64,000 nt of DNA from Kingdonia uniflora (lineage: Eukaryota > Streptophyta > Magnoliopsida > Ranunculales > Circaeasteraceae): positions 2,790,001 through 2,854,000 of the forward strand of contig JACGCM010000779.1 of the NCBI GenBank assembly GCA_014058105.1, read 5' to 3'. A program made the position numbers and the translations under genes. Under the pieces are notes generated by a model, which had not been told where the DNA came from, made no database searches, and saw nothing but the letters and a program-made list of their open reading frames with translations. Positions 35,089-45,576 of the stretch are shown piece after piece (the stretch's first letter is position 1; the number at the start of each line of letters is the position of its first letter).

Positions 35089-37975
35089 AAAGAGAGTTTT
35101 GGAATGCCGATTTCGAGGGAAAGGTCGAGGCCATGGATAAATGCTTCATACTCGGCTTTATTGTTGGAGCATTCAAAGTTGAGATTGACTACTTTTTTTA
35201 TACGATCATTGGTAGGTGTGACCAAGACTATACTGATCCCTGAACCATTAGGCCTAGCGGATCTATCTGTGGCTAGACGTCATCCAGTGTTGGGGTTCCA
35301 TGGATCTGTTACTTTGGGTTGGTCATCTGTTACGTCATCGTCATGTTCCTCCCAATCGACATCTTCGACCGGGAAGTCAGCAAGGAAATCTGTAGCCGTT
35401 AGGCCTTTCTGGGATATCTGCTTCACGAATATAATATCATGTTCACCAAGATACACAGACTAATGTTGTACTCGTCTGGATTTCTCTTTTTTGTTGAGTA
35501 CTTCTCGAAGGGGGTAGCTTGTTATAACACGAATGGGGTGAGCTTGGAAATATAGTTTCAGTTTGAGGGCTGAATAAACAAGGGTGAGGAGCAAACGCTC
35601 AAGTTTTGAATATCGAGTTTCTGCAGGTGTTAGAGTTTTGCTGATAAAATATACAGGCTTCTCGACGTTTGAATCGAGTTGAATAAGTACTGAACTGATG
35701 GAGGTGCCTGTAACAGAGAGGTATAAAGAGAGTGTCTCACCTACGATAGGGGTGCTGATAATGGGGATCGGCCAAGATAAGTTTTAAGTTTGAGGAAGGC
35801 TTGTTCATAGTTGGGTGTCCAGTTAATCTCAGGGTTGTTTTTCTTTTTTGCTTTGTAGACGCCTTGCTCACGTAAAAGGGAAAAGAGCCAAGTACAATGG
35901 TCTGAGGATTTGGCAATGAAATAGTTAAGGGTTACTATCTTACCAGCCACCTTTGGACATCTTTTTTGGTTCGAGGCGAAGGCATGTCAATGAGGGCTCG
36001 AATATGTGTGGGGCCGGTCTTGATACCTCATTTACTGATAAGATGGCCTAAAAAATTGCCAGACGAAACACCAAATTGGCATTTATCTGGGTTGAGTTTC
36101 ATGTTGTATGTTCGAAATATTGAAAAGACTTTGGTGAGGTCCTGGATGTGGGTCTATTTTTGGAGGCTCTAGTATAACATGTTGTCGGTATAAACCTCGA
36201 CCGACTTGCCAAGCAAAGGTTTGAACATGGTAGTGACAAGGCATTGGTAAGTGGCACCCGTATTTTTAAGGCCGAAAGGCATGACGTTAAAACAGTAAAG
36301 GCCTTGTTCAGTAATGAATGAAGTTTTAAGTTGATCTTTAGGGAGAAGGAATACCTAATTGTAATCCGAAGCCGCATCCATCATAGATAGGCGCTCATGT
36401 CCAGCAGTAGCATCGAGGAGGACTGAGATGACCGAGAGGGGGAAACTGTCCTTTGGATTATGCTTGTTGAGGTCTGTAAAGTCGACACAGATTCTGATCT
36501 TGCCGTTCTTTTTGGGAACTGTAATAATGTTTGATATCCAATCAGTATACTTCACTCCTCTGATGAAACCCGCGGCTATAAGCTTGTCTACTTCAAGGTT
36601 TACTGCTTCTTGAAGGCGTGGTGCCAAGGTACGCTTTTTATGTTTAGCTAATGTAGAATGGAGAATTAGAATGGGGAATGAGATCGAGGTGGTGGCATGC
36701 CAAACTGGGGTTGACACCGGGCATCTCCTGGAATGTCCATGCAAAGACGTCTTTGTTTACTCAAAGAAAGTCTGAGAGCTCGAGGTGTTCTGCCTCGTCT
36801 AGAAAAGCTCTAATGAATGTACCTTGACCAGGACCATCGAGTTCGATATAAATAGTGAGTTCGATGGGTGAGGTGGTATCTATCAAAGGTGAGGGGATAA
36901 AGAGAGATAGTGATTTCTATAGGCGGCTATCAAGACTTCGAGCCTAATTGATCTCTGGGTGCTCACATGAACGGGCGAGGCATTGAGAGCCTTTTAAATT
37001 CCAAGTAACCAAGGGGGTTATAAAACGAAGGGTTTGATGATATATCGAAGGTATGGCACACATGGCATGGAGCCAGTCGCATTCGAGGATACCAAGGTAT
37101 TCTGACTTGTTGTCGATGACAAGAAAATTGATTTGAAGTGTGACTGGGCCAGTAGTAACTGGGAGGCTGATTTGACCAATAACAACTTTTGTAGCCCCAT
37201 TGAATCCTTTCAATTCGACATTGGCAGCGGTTATGAGGTCAGTTTTCTTCATGGTTTGGATAGTTTGGAGGAAAAGGACATCAGCTGCACTTCCTGTGTC
37301 TGTGAGCATTGTGTAGAGAACAAGGTTTTCGATTTTAATCATGTTGACTAATGGATCAGAATAGGGAAAGTGGACATGGGATGTGTCACAGTCGATCCTG
37401 GCAGGAGAGCGGGCAGCTTCTCCTGGTAGGTGAGTTTGGAGCATTCTGCGATACGCTTGCGTTTGCTCTTGGAACGGCTACTGTCTATGTTGTTGACTTC
37501 GATAAAGTGTATTCGGTAGATATGCACCTCGGCCGGGTCGGCAGCAGAGGTAGGTTGAGGTTTGAAGTATGATCCATCAAGGTAACTGGGAAGGTCGGCA
37601 ACATACTGATGTAGACAACCTACCTTGAGGATGATCTCGAGGGAGTACTACAAGGCAAAAGATTTATTGGTATGGTGACAGTTACACTTGTGATTAACGT
37701 AGTAGGGCTCGCCTGGTTTGACTTCATTAGGGAAAGGGATACGCCAAATGGGGTCTGCCTGTATATACGGTAGAAAGGTGCTGAGAGGGGCAGTAAGCGT
37801 GGGTAGGACCTGCTTTGATCTCTTTATGCTGGCTTTGGCATTATTGTTGTTGTGAGGGCGTTTGTGGCTCTCAGTCTCCCGTGAAACAGGGGTAATCAGG
37901 GGTGTAGGTGTAACAGGAGGGCCTTGTCGAGGTTTATTGAAGTTGGTGGTTGAAGGTTGCCCCTGTTTACATTTT
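35089..37975 (-). pseudogene. Element D inverted gag-PR-RT-RNase H fragment
   Basis: On the minus strand, from 37975 down: the gag end with knuckle NHKCNCHHTNKSFAL, a Lys/Arg-rich linker, a protease frame at 36944-37444 (LTDTGSAADVLF, GILECDWLHAM), RT (MMDAASDYN at about 36360, YTDN in place of YxDD near 36210), tether, and RNase H (ATDRSARPNGSG, first motif Gly changed to Arg; NKAEYEAFIHGLDLSL). It ends at GIPKLSL near 35090. The order matches element A, but the whole block is reversed relative to the D LTRs, repeats and integrase end. The RT has a frameshift near 36360 and a stop after YTDNMLY. Confidence 0.9.
36944..37444 (-). pseudogene. Element D protease domain (open frame, DTG present)
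   Basis: This is an open 166-codon frame within the inverted block. It holds LTDTGSAADVLF (catalytic Asp), a FNGATKVVIGQISLPVTTG flap-like part and SEYLGILECDWLHAMCAIP. It is the best preserved protease in the window. Its neighbours in the same block are broken, so a functional polyprotein is unlikely. Confidence 0.82.
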
Positions 37976-38419
37976 TAAGCATACGATAATGAAGTTGTGC
38001 TCCCTACTCAATTCAAAGTACCCACACGAGATCCCAACCTCCCAGATGAAGACAATGAGTTTGAGCTCGGATGCAACATGTTATGGATCGACGAAGCCAG
38101 AGAGCAAGCCATCACTAACCTTGGTCGTTACCATTGTCCCTCCAGAAGTCATATAACAGGAGAGTTTGACCACGAAGTTTTAACATCGGAGATCTGGTAC
38201 TTTGACATGTCAACCAATCCTCGAAGCCTCAAAATGCCGGTAAGCTAACCGAATCTGGGGAAGGACCCTATGTCGTATATGATAAAACCGACAAAGGCTC
38301 ATACTACTTAATGACAGAAGATGAAGAGCCTTTACCAAATTTGTAGAACACAATGCAGCTGGTTTCATACAATAGGTCACGGCCTCTACCTTGTACAACT
38401 GATGTAAATACAGAATAAT
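37976..38419 (+). pseudogene. Element D integrase C-terminal part
   Basis: Starting abruptly at the inversion junction, the plus strand reads AYDNEVVLPTQFKVPTRDPN, then NMLWIDEAREQAITNLGRY, a short frameshift near 38130, a GPYVVYDKTDKGSYYLM-type module and CTTDVN near 38395. The same segment in element A is 3270-3738. The catalytic core is absent. Confidence 0.85.
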
Positions 38420-38482
38420 CAATAAAAAGTTTTTCCACCCCCGCTTTGTCTCCTATTTTTAATGAATTTCTTGGTTTAACTT

Positions 38483-39170
38483 AAGTATCATGTCAACCCT
38501 TCGACCCGACTGATACTTGGGGGAGACCTTGAGATTTTTTAAACCTCCAATTTTAAGCAAACTCGAGGGGCAAGGATGGTCGAAAGACCGGACCCTCGGG
38601 AATGCATTGGGGGAGAACAGTTATGCTTCCTTGTGTCTTAGGCCTTCAAAATCCAGTCGATTTATGGGTTCCCTCTAAGTATCATGTCAACCCTTGACCC
38701 GACTGATACTTGGGGGCGACCTTGAAATTTTCAAGCTTCCAACTTTCGAGCAAACTCGAGGGGCACAAATGGTCGAAAGACCGGACCTTCGAGAATGCAT
38801 TGGCGGTGAACAGTTATGTTTTGCTATAGCTTAGGCCTTCGAAGTCCAATAGATTTTTTGGCTCCTTCTAAGTATCATGTTAACTCTCGACCCGACTGAT
38901 ACTTGGAGGCGACCTCAAAATTTTCAAGCTTCCAACTTTCGAGAAACTCGAGGGGCACGGATGGTCAAAAGACCGGACCCTCGACAATGCATTGGCGGTG
39001 AACATGTCTTTCTTCGCTGTGGCTTAGGCCTTCGAAGACCAGTAAATTTTTGGGTTCCTCCTAAGTGTCATGTCAACCTTGGCCCTACTGATACTCGGGG
39101 GCGACCTTGAAATTTTTCAAACTTCCAACATTCTAGTAGACTCGAGAAGCACGAATGGTCGACCGACGTA
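38483..39170 (+). repeat. ~193-bp tandem repeat array of element D
   Basis: Four units start at AAGTATCATGT or AAGTGTCATGT at 38483, 38677, 38870 and 39063 (periods 194, 193 and 193). Each carries the GGTCGAAAGACCGGACC core seen in element A, which has only about two and a half units. Confidence 0.94.
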
Positions 39171-39562
39171 TCTCAACCATTTCAAAGCTCTCACAGGTTC
39201 GATTACTCTACAATCATTCGACAGAATCAGCACATGTATACAATATTATACATAAATATCTACAACTCTACCACATGCAAGAAGTTTCAGAACATCATAT
39301 ATCAGAGTGAAGTTTCAACACAGCTCAATTCAAATTAGTTCGGAACAATACATCAAATTCAGTTCAGAATATACATCAAGTATGAAGCACAAAAAAGTCA
39401 ATCAAATCACAGTTCACATAAATCAATTTTAACACAGCAGTTCAAATCAGTTCGCGTAAAACAAGTTTCAAGATAAACCCCACAGAAAAATAAAGTTGGT
39501 TCAAATACTACAACTCAACAATAAATCAAAAATAGCAGGCAAGGCACTCCAGTACAAATACC
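39171..39562. other. Element D spacer between repeats and aORF1
   Basis: AT-rich, CA-rich sequence without a supported gene; counterpart of 4291-4805 in element A. Confidence 0.45.
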
Positions 39563-41684
39563 TCAGACCAGCGTGGTTGCATCTTCTCCCCCAATAGGCC
39601 CTGCAGCATCAACACCTTCAGCACCCACAGTTGAAGGCCTCGACCCTGCATCATCTGCAATCATCAGTTGCAGCCCCAGCAGCAATACCTTTGACCACAA
39701 GATTTTCCATGCCCCTTCCAACACCTTCAACAGCAACTTCCACTTCTCCTTCATTTGTCTATAAGGAGTCCTCAGCAACATGATCTTTGGTAACAGGGAG
39801 CCGTTCAAAAGTGTCAGGATCAAACCCCATATCCTTTATGAATTCCTTAAGCCTGACAGTCACTCTACATTTACCATCAAATTGTGCCTGATAATGCATT
39901 TTCTGGTCTGTTTTCTCTTTATCATTCGCAGCAATCATCGACTTCAATACCTGCACATGATTAAACCGTTGACCCTCTATCCTCTTCTTGACTGCACCAT
40001 TGATAGCCTCCAGATCCTGCTTCAACATATTATTATCAGACAACAACAACGCTTCTTTCCCCCGAGCAAGTTCCAGACTGTCAAGCGCCTCTCGTAACCT
40101 TTTCTTTCTCACTTTCACTGCCTTGGTGAATGACTGCACCCAAGCATCCATCTGCTAGAGTATTCGAACTGTCAGCATTTCTTAAAGCATGAAGCATTTA
40201 AGAAATTTTCAGAAGCTCACAAACAATAATAGACAGTTACCTGAAATATAGTCTTCTTCATCTGCTTCAAAACTTCATCTGGGTCAACGTCACAGAGTTT
40301 GGCCATTGAAGAAAACTTGGCAAGAGCCTGATCTTGTCGCCCAGCCTCCGTCATCTCTTCATCCTCAACCTCTGCATCATCTTCCCCCAGCGCCCAACGT
40401 CGTTTGCACTGAATAACCTTCGTCTGCGATACCTTCGGAGCCTCGGGAACAACCCTGCCTTTCCCTTTCTCAGCCTGTGTTGATACTTGCCTCGGTCTTA
40501 GTCTCGAAACATTACTAGCCCCTTTGGGAACTGTCCTTGCCAAATCATCCCCCCCCCCATTTTTTCGAATACTTTCGAACCACCTTCGCCCCTTCTCTTC
40601 TTTGATGGCTTCGGCGTAACGGGTACGTTTTGAAGCAGGGAATCTATCTTCTCCTTTCTCTTTCTCTTTATGCCTAGACTCGTGAATACATAATTAACCC
40701 ACTCCTCGTCCGAATTGAGTACAACGTCAATGTAATCCCTTGGATTCTCCCAAGACCGGTTAGTCGGACCTACAGAAAAGCATATGTATAATCACAGCCT
40801 ATTCGAGTAACATATCAAAATAAAACCTTTGACAAAAAACTTACTCAGGTTATAGACTCTATGATCTAACCTATAAAAGCCTCCCCCCCCCCCCTTCGAT
40901 ATTCTCAAAATTACCCTGTACCACAATTAAATCCTTATTCCAGCCTCGACCCATCTAACACAGATCAAACAACCAGGGCTTCTCTGGGTGACAGTAGATA
41001 TGGTACGTCCCTACATTCTGATTTGTTTTCCTCGAATAAAATGATACAATGTCGTACCACTCAATTAAGCCCCTCTTCTCACTTCTCAATTTTACATTCA
41101 TATCCTCTATTACCCTCATTATCTCGTAAAAATTTTCATTCATTTGAACCGGGGCAACCTCCCAAAAATTCAACACCTCCTTCACGAGCCTTCGGAGAGG
41201 AAGTTGCATTCCCAATCGAATCTGGCCTCTATATGCCATTATACCCTCCCGTGGGTTTGACTTGAAAGTCCACCCCGCTCCTGCTACATGTAATGTTACC
41301 CCCACCTTCGACAGCTCCAACTGGGTAGCAAATCGATCCAATCTCTTTTTATCCCTCGTTGAGATAGAGCCCTCAGACTCAGTCGAATCCTCACTATGAT
41401 CACTCTGCCCCCCTTTCACCACCAGAAGGCCCAACATTACCCTCACCTCTCTCCTCCCCTCCTATCTCCTCCTCCTCACTATCCTCAGTCACCACCGTCT
41501 TACGACATCTAGTAATCAGAACCCCACCAGCCAGAACTACCACAGCTAAAGGGGTATCAGATATAACATCTAACACTTCTAAGTCGTTGCCCTCATCCAT
41601 CGAAACAAGACCAAAAACACTAGCCTCATGTTCTTCAATTTCCTCATCTATCAGCCTCTGTCTCGAAGCTCAACGGATATGCTT
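39563..41684 (-). pseudogene. Element D antisense ORF1 (aORF1), best preserved copy
   Basis: The frame begins near 41684 (the A start codon ATG is AAG here) with ASRQRLIDEEIEEHEASVFG. It continues through an acidic region and a domain with QLPLRRLVKEVLNFWEVAPV, NMNVK-like text, SFYSRKTNQNVGTYH and HPEKPWLFDLC. Intron 1 is 40770-40844 (75 bp; donor GTAAGTT, acceptor TTCTGTAG, phase 1) and intron 2 is 40152-40240 (89 bp; donor CAG/GTAACT, acceptor TAGCAG). Exon 2 is basic (RKRKEKIDSLLQNVPVTPKP). Exon 3 (MDAWVQSFTKAVKVRKKRL) is a coiled coil ending in an acidic tail. One stop (after LFDLC) and two or three frame breaks remain. It lies opposite to the LTR transcript, so it needs its own promoter. 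Function unknown. Confidence 0.78.
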
Positions 41685-42865
41685 CTCATCCTACAAAAGA
41701 AGAGGCACGCAATTAAATTGATATATTCGATAATCACGTGTCAAAAACCCATTTCCCATCTACCCTCTCCAACATACACAAACACTATCGATAGCTCGAT
41801 CCCAAACCCAGTCCCTCCGTCAAAACCCTCAGAATCCTAAGATGAGCTAGAACTCAGACTCATTAATTCCCCCTGACCTCAACTATAACCTTCCAATTAT
41901 AAACCCAGAAGATTCGACTGACAGATACAGAAGGCAGAACCAAGTTAAAATAGATAAAAGTAAATTGGCATACCTATGTTAACAGAAGTACAGCCGAAAC
42001 AGTAATTCAGTCCGTACTCAGCAACAACTTCAGCAACCCCTATCAACATCAGATTCACGTAACAATGGTGTATGTTCTCTTCTTCTCATACTCTGGTCTT
42101 TCTCTATGAACAGTACATTGGTTATTTACTTCACATTTATATACCTTCTCAGATTACCAAAACCACCTCGATTTCCAAACCACTATCATTACCATGCCCC
42201 CACTACCCCATCTTTTCAGCTGCAATGTGTTTTGACTTGTTTACCCCTCATTTCCCTCACGTGCGACCGCACACTCACTCTCAACCAGCTATAAACTCAA
42301 AGCCTCTCGAACCTTTTAACCCTTACTCGAAGCTGCCCAGTCAAAATCCTAATATCTAATCACACTTTTTTTATCAATTGAGCAAAATCATGATTACCTG
42401 CATGGCATACTACCCTAGGAGCACGTACCGTTCTAACAGACCAGCTATCTAAGCTATCAGTCGTCTAGTCAAATCTAATAAAACCTTCGACATACCCACG
42501 TCTCGTCCACAAGTAATCGACTACACCATATATCGAACATTCGATCTACGGCATCTTCAAAAAATTAGCCTTCTACTTTGACAGATTACAATTTTTACTT
42601 TGGCAGTTTAGAATTCCACTTATACATAAATCAAAAATTTTCTTCGACAGACCAAACTTCTACTTCAACAGATTACAATCTTTTTACTTCGACAGCTCAA
42701 ACATCTTACTTCGATAATTCAAAATTCTACCTCGAGCATTCACTGTCCTACTTATACACAGTACTGCAATATAATTCGACAGTCGTATTACCAAACCCAA
42801 TTTCATTTCATACAAATCAGCAGAGTACAATTCAAACAGAAATTACAAAGCCCTCATATACCCAT
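41685..42865. promoter_or_regulatory. Element D region upstream of aORF1, possible antisense promoter
   Basis: No supported coding frame. A minus-strand TATATAAAT box lies at about 42137-42145, matching the placement of a TATATAAG box in element A (7382-7392). The sequence between the box and the aORF1 start also aligns between A and D. Confidence 0.4.
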
Positions 42866-43240
42866 CTAAACTACCCAATAAAACAGCAAGAAGTCCCTAT
42901 TTATGATCAGGACGCTCCCCTCGTTCCTAGCCTCATAAGCAGAATCCCCCTGCTCCACCATCTCCTCTAAAAATGACTCCAGCAAAGATAACCGATGGCC
43001 CAAAAATGGACCCATCATCTGAAAGAATCCCTCACCAATATGCAAAGAACATTCCAGTAATGGGTTCCCCAGGTTTTGCTTTAAACAGGTTCGACATCTC
43101 CACGTCAATGTCCTGATAGATAAGAAATCTCTGCCGCAATTCCAGCATCTTTTCCCGCCTCGAATAGCCTTTGCCGCAATCCAGTCCGCCTGTATTCTTG
43201 TAGAAGAACCACCGTTGTTTGGTGATGAAGAAGAAGACAT
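42866..43240 (-). CDS. Element D small antisense ORF2 (aORF2), open
   Basis: This is an open 124-codon frame starting MSSSSSPNNGGSSTR. A possible Cys cluster (CWNCGRDF and CRTCLKQN, with two CxxC pairs) could bind a metal, but the N-terminal half differs from the A copy, so frames may have shifted. The C-terminal half (FQMMGPFLGHRLSLLESFLEE) aligns with A at 8211-8334. A minus-strand TATAAAATG box at about 43282-43290 is about 45 bp from the ATG, as in A. I know no family for it. Confidence 0.55.
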   Translation of the reverse strand: MSSSSSPNNGGSSTRIQADWIAAKAIRGGKRCWNCGRDFLSIRTLTWRCRTCLKQNLGNPLLECSLHIGEGFFQMMGPFLGHRLSLLESFLEEMVEQGDSAYEARNEGSVLIINRDFLLFYWVV

Positions 43241-43827
43241 TCTAATCAGAAGAAAAATGAAGAATTATCCTCGCAACACCCCATTTTATACATAAAGGTG
43301 CATTTAAAACATTCATTAATCCCAAGTTACATTCATTGCAGTCTTCAAGTCCCTTCCTTGAAAACTCAACAGTCTGACCTTTTTGGCTTCCTAGACATAA
43401 CCGATTCATCTGTATCCGCATTCAAACCACATTCCCGAGGACTTACAGTTGAGAAAATCCCCAACATCGAACCATCGACTCTTTTCACACTTTGTCCCAA
43501 ACCTTTTTCACTGAGTCCCGACTAATACATAGTCAATTCTCTTTGACCATATCATTATACTTTAACGCCAATTTTTTCCAACAATAATCATTGCTACCTG
43601 TTAATGTTCGACGGGATACATTTGCTACCCTGCCTGTAAGTATATTCGTCTATAATGCCTACCAAAAAATATATATATACAAAATTATAGCAAAACATCG
43701 TTCCCATTTCATTCCACAAAATTACAGTAGCAGAAATAGCAAGTTTACAAACCCATATATACAAAACCACAGAAACAACAGAAACCTTTAAAATACAGTC
43801 CCACAAAAAAAACCTATCACCACCACC

Positions 43828-44169
43828 TTAAGAAGAAGGTGCCCTATTTCCAGATGGGCTAGTTCCACTCGCTGAGCCTTGTTCCTCCATCTCCTCTTCT
43901 ACACAAGCGAGGCACTCGACCAAAGCTGACAGAAAGAGATAGTGTTTCTCTGCAGTAGTAAAGTTGTACTTCAGCTGCCCCCAAAGGTAAGTATAAGACT
44001 CACCGTTGATAAGTTCCCCAACTTCTACCTCCACCAGGTCAGGCATGTCCCAGTCCAGATCATGCTGACCGAAGTACTACAAGTGCAACTCAGCAGTCTT
44101 CTGCCCTATGGGATGATCTCGGTCGAATCCCATCCTTTTCTGATAGCGTGTATTGGGCGTGGTATCCAT
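43828..44169 (-). pseudogene. Element D small antisense ORF3 (aORF3), one in-frame stop
   Basis: This is a 114-codon frame starting MDTTPNTRYQKRMGF at 44169, with one TAG after ELHL. Open sequence then runs from YFGQHDLDWDMPDLVEVEVG through TTAEKHYLFLSALVE to an acidic, Ser-rich end. It aligns along its length with element A (9016-9354) and more loosely with B (52047-52397). A minus-strand CTATAAGTATAG box near 44252 lies about 83 bp upstream, the same as in A. It sits just inside the 3' LTR. Function unknown. Confidence 0.6.
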
Positions 44170-44412
44170 AAAGTTTTTCAAAATTTGAATAAGAAAGAGA
44201 AGAGGATGAAACAGAAGAAGAATACATAGTATCCCTAACCCCAAAGCCTATACTTATAGCCTCATCTCATTTATTACTCCCTAACCACCAATATTTCTTT
44301 ATTACACTATTTTATTACCTCCCTCGAAAAACCAACAGTTAACTTTTTTACTTCTGACTATAAACAGTTTTCTCAGTAAATGCCTCTACACCTGTTTTTG
44401 AGCCCTTCGCTG

Positions 44413-44424
44413 AGAGGGGGCGAA
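44413..44424 (+). other. Polypurine tract of element D
   Basis: AGAGGGGGCGAA lies directly before the right LTR. Confidence 0.8.
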
Positions 44425-45134
44425 TGTAGTAGCCTAATCACAGCCTTCTACCCCAGTCAAACACTCGAAGGTTACTTCAAAGCCTACTTGAATATCTCGA
44501 ATCCCATCCAATCCTTAAACAAGTCCCCCAAAGATCACCGAAGATGAAACCTCGACTCTGAACAAGCCTTGAAGAAGAACTCTACTTCAATATTAAAAAC
44601 ACTTTGAGCATATCCGTACATGGTCAAAGTGTGACAAGTCAAACAGTTAGCTCACTAGACAGAACGGCGGAGTTGTTGGTCTTTGCAGCTACATTGACAG
44701 AGCATGGTGGTAGACCCTACATTTTCGGCTTCAACACCAACTCTGGGATATCCGCTCGATATCCAGAGGATACCCGAATTGTACACTTGTAATCTGACCT
44801 AACCTTGGTGACTCAGCTCATCCTATGTTCTATAAATATAAGAGATGGAGAACCAAAGAGAGGTTAGAAAAATCTCCCCCAATACCCCATACAGTTTACC
44901 TTCGATCACCTTGTAAAACTCAGTACTCAAGCCTTCGACCACTCGACATAAATAAAAACTCTCTTAATAATCCTCATCAGAGGTCGTGGAGAGTCAAATT
45001 CTGGGCCTCCACGCAAGTATATTGTCTATTAGTTACTCGCATTTTAGGTTATATACTTGGGCCCCTTTGACTGAAGATTAAACCCCCGTGGTGTAAGAGT
45101 CGACTCCCGTTCCGGACGGAGTTAGGTCCCTACA
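44425..45134 (+). repeat. 3' LTR of element D (710 bp, complete)
   Basis: It runs from TGTAGTAGCCTAATC to GTCCCTACA. A TATA box CTATAAATAT lies near 44830. It is followed by the duplication GTAGA (45135-45139). Confidence 0.93.
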
Positions 45135-45410
45135 GTAGAGTCCTTTGATTGAAAACAAGTTCTACCTTATTCAAATCGCAAGGGATTTAGTAGAGTCAGC
45201 CAAACCAAGTATATTCTTGATTTAACTGATATGATATCGCAGATATATTGAAAGAGATTAAAACTAGTTTTACCTTTATCTAATCTTATGTCTGGTATAG
45301 TCCTTTGATTGAAAATAGGTGCTACATTATTCTAATTACAGGGGATTTAGTAGAGTCAACCAAACCAAGTGTATCCTTGATTTAACTGATATGATGCCGA
45401 TTAAAAGCTA
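45135..45410. repeat. 160-bp tandem repeat array of element C, part right of D
   Basis: The array continues after D, with units near 45140 and 45253, and fades out near 45400 (GATATGATGCCGATT). See 34221-34587 for the left part. Confidence 0.93.
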
Positions 45411-45576
45411 GCATTATTTATGCTTCAATCTATGTATTGTCTACGAAGTAAAGAGATCTATGGGTGAAAAAATTATAAGTTTCATTGAATTCAGAAAAAT
45501 AATATACATTGGATAGAAATGGAAATCTCACTTCTGGAATGAAAAGTGAAGAAACTGAAAAGGAGTAGTGAGGGAC

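Larger units (their letters stand above)
34588..45134 (+). mobile_element. Element D: rearranged gypsy element of the A family, nested in C
   Basis: It is flanked by GTAGA on both sides, with LTR start TGTAGTAGCC at 34588 and LTR end CCCTACA at 45134. Inside are a truncated left LTR, an inverted gag-PR-RT-RNase H piece (35089-37975, minus), the end of integrase in normal orientation, four ~193-bp repeats, aORF1-3 on the minus strand, a polypurine tract and a complete right LTR. Most of gag, the end of the left LTR, the primer site and the integrase core are missing. Since both outer ends carry proper duplications, the rearrangement happened either before integration or inside the inserted copy. 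Confidence 0.93.

Noticed and set aside
35001..35463. Plus-strand frames near the start of element D
   Set aside because: They cross the LTR/inverted pol junction and mirror RNase H on the other strand.
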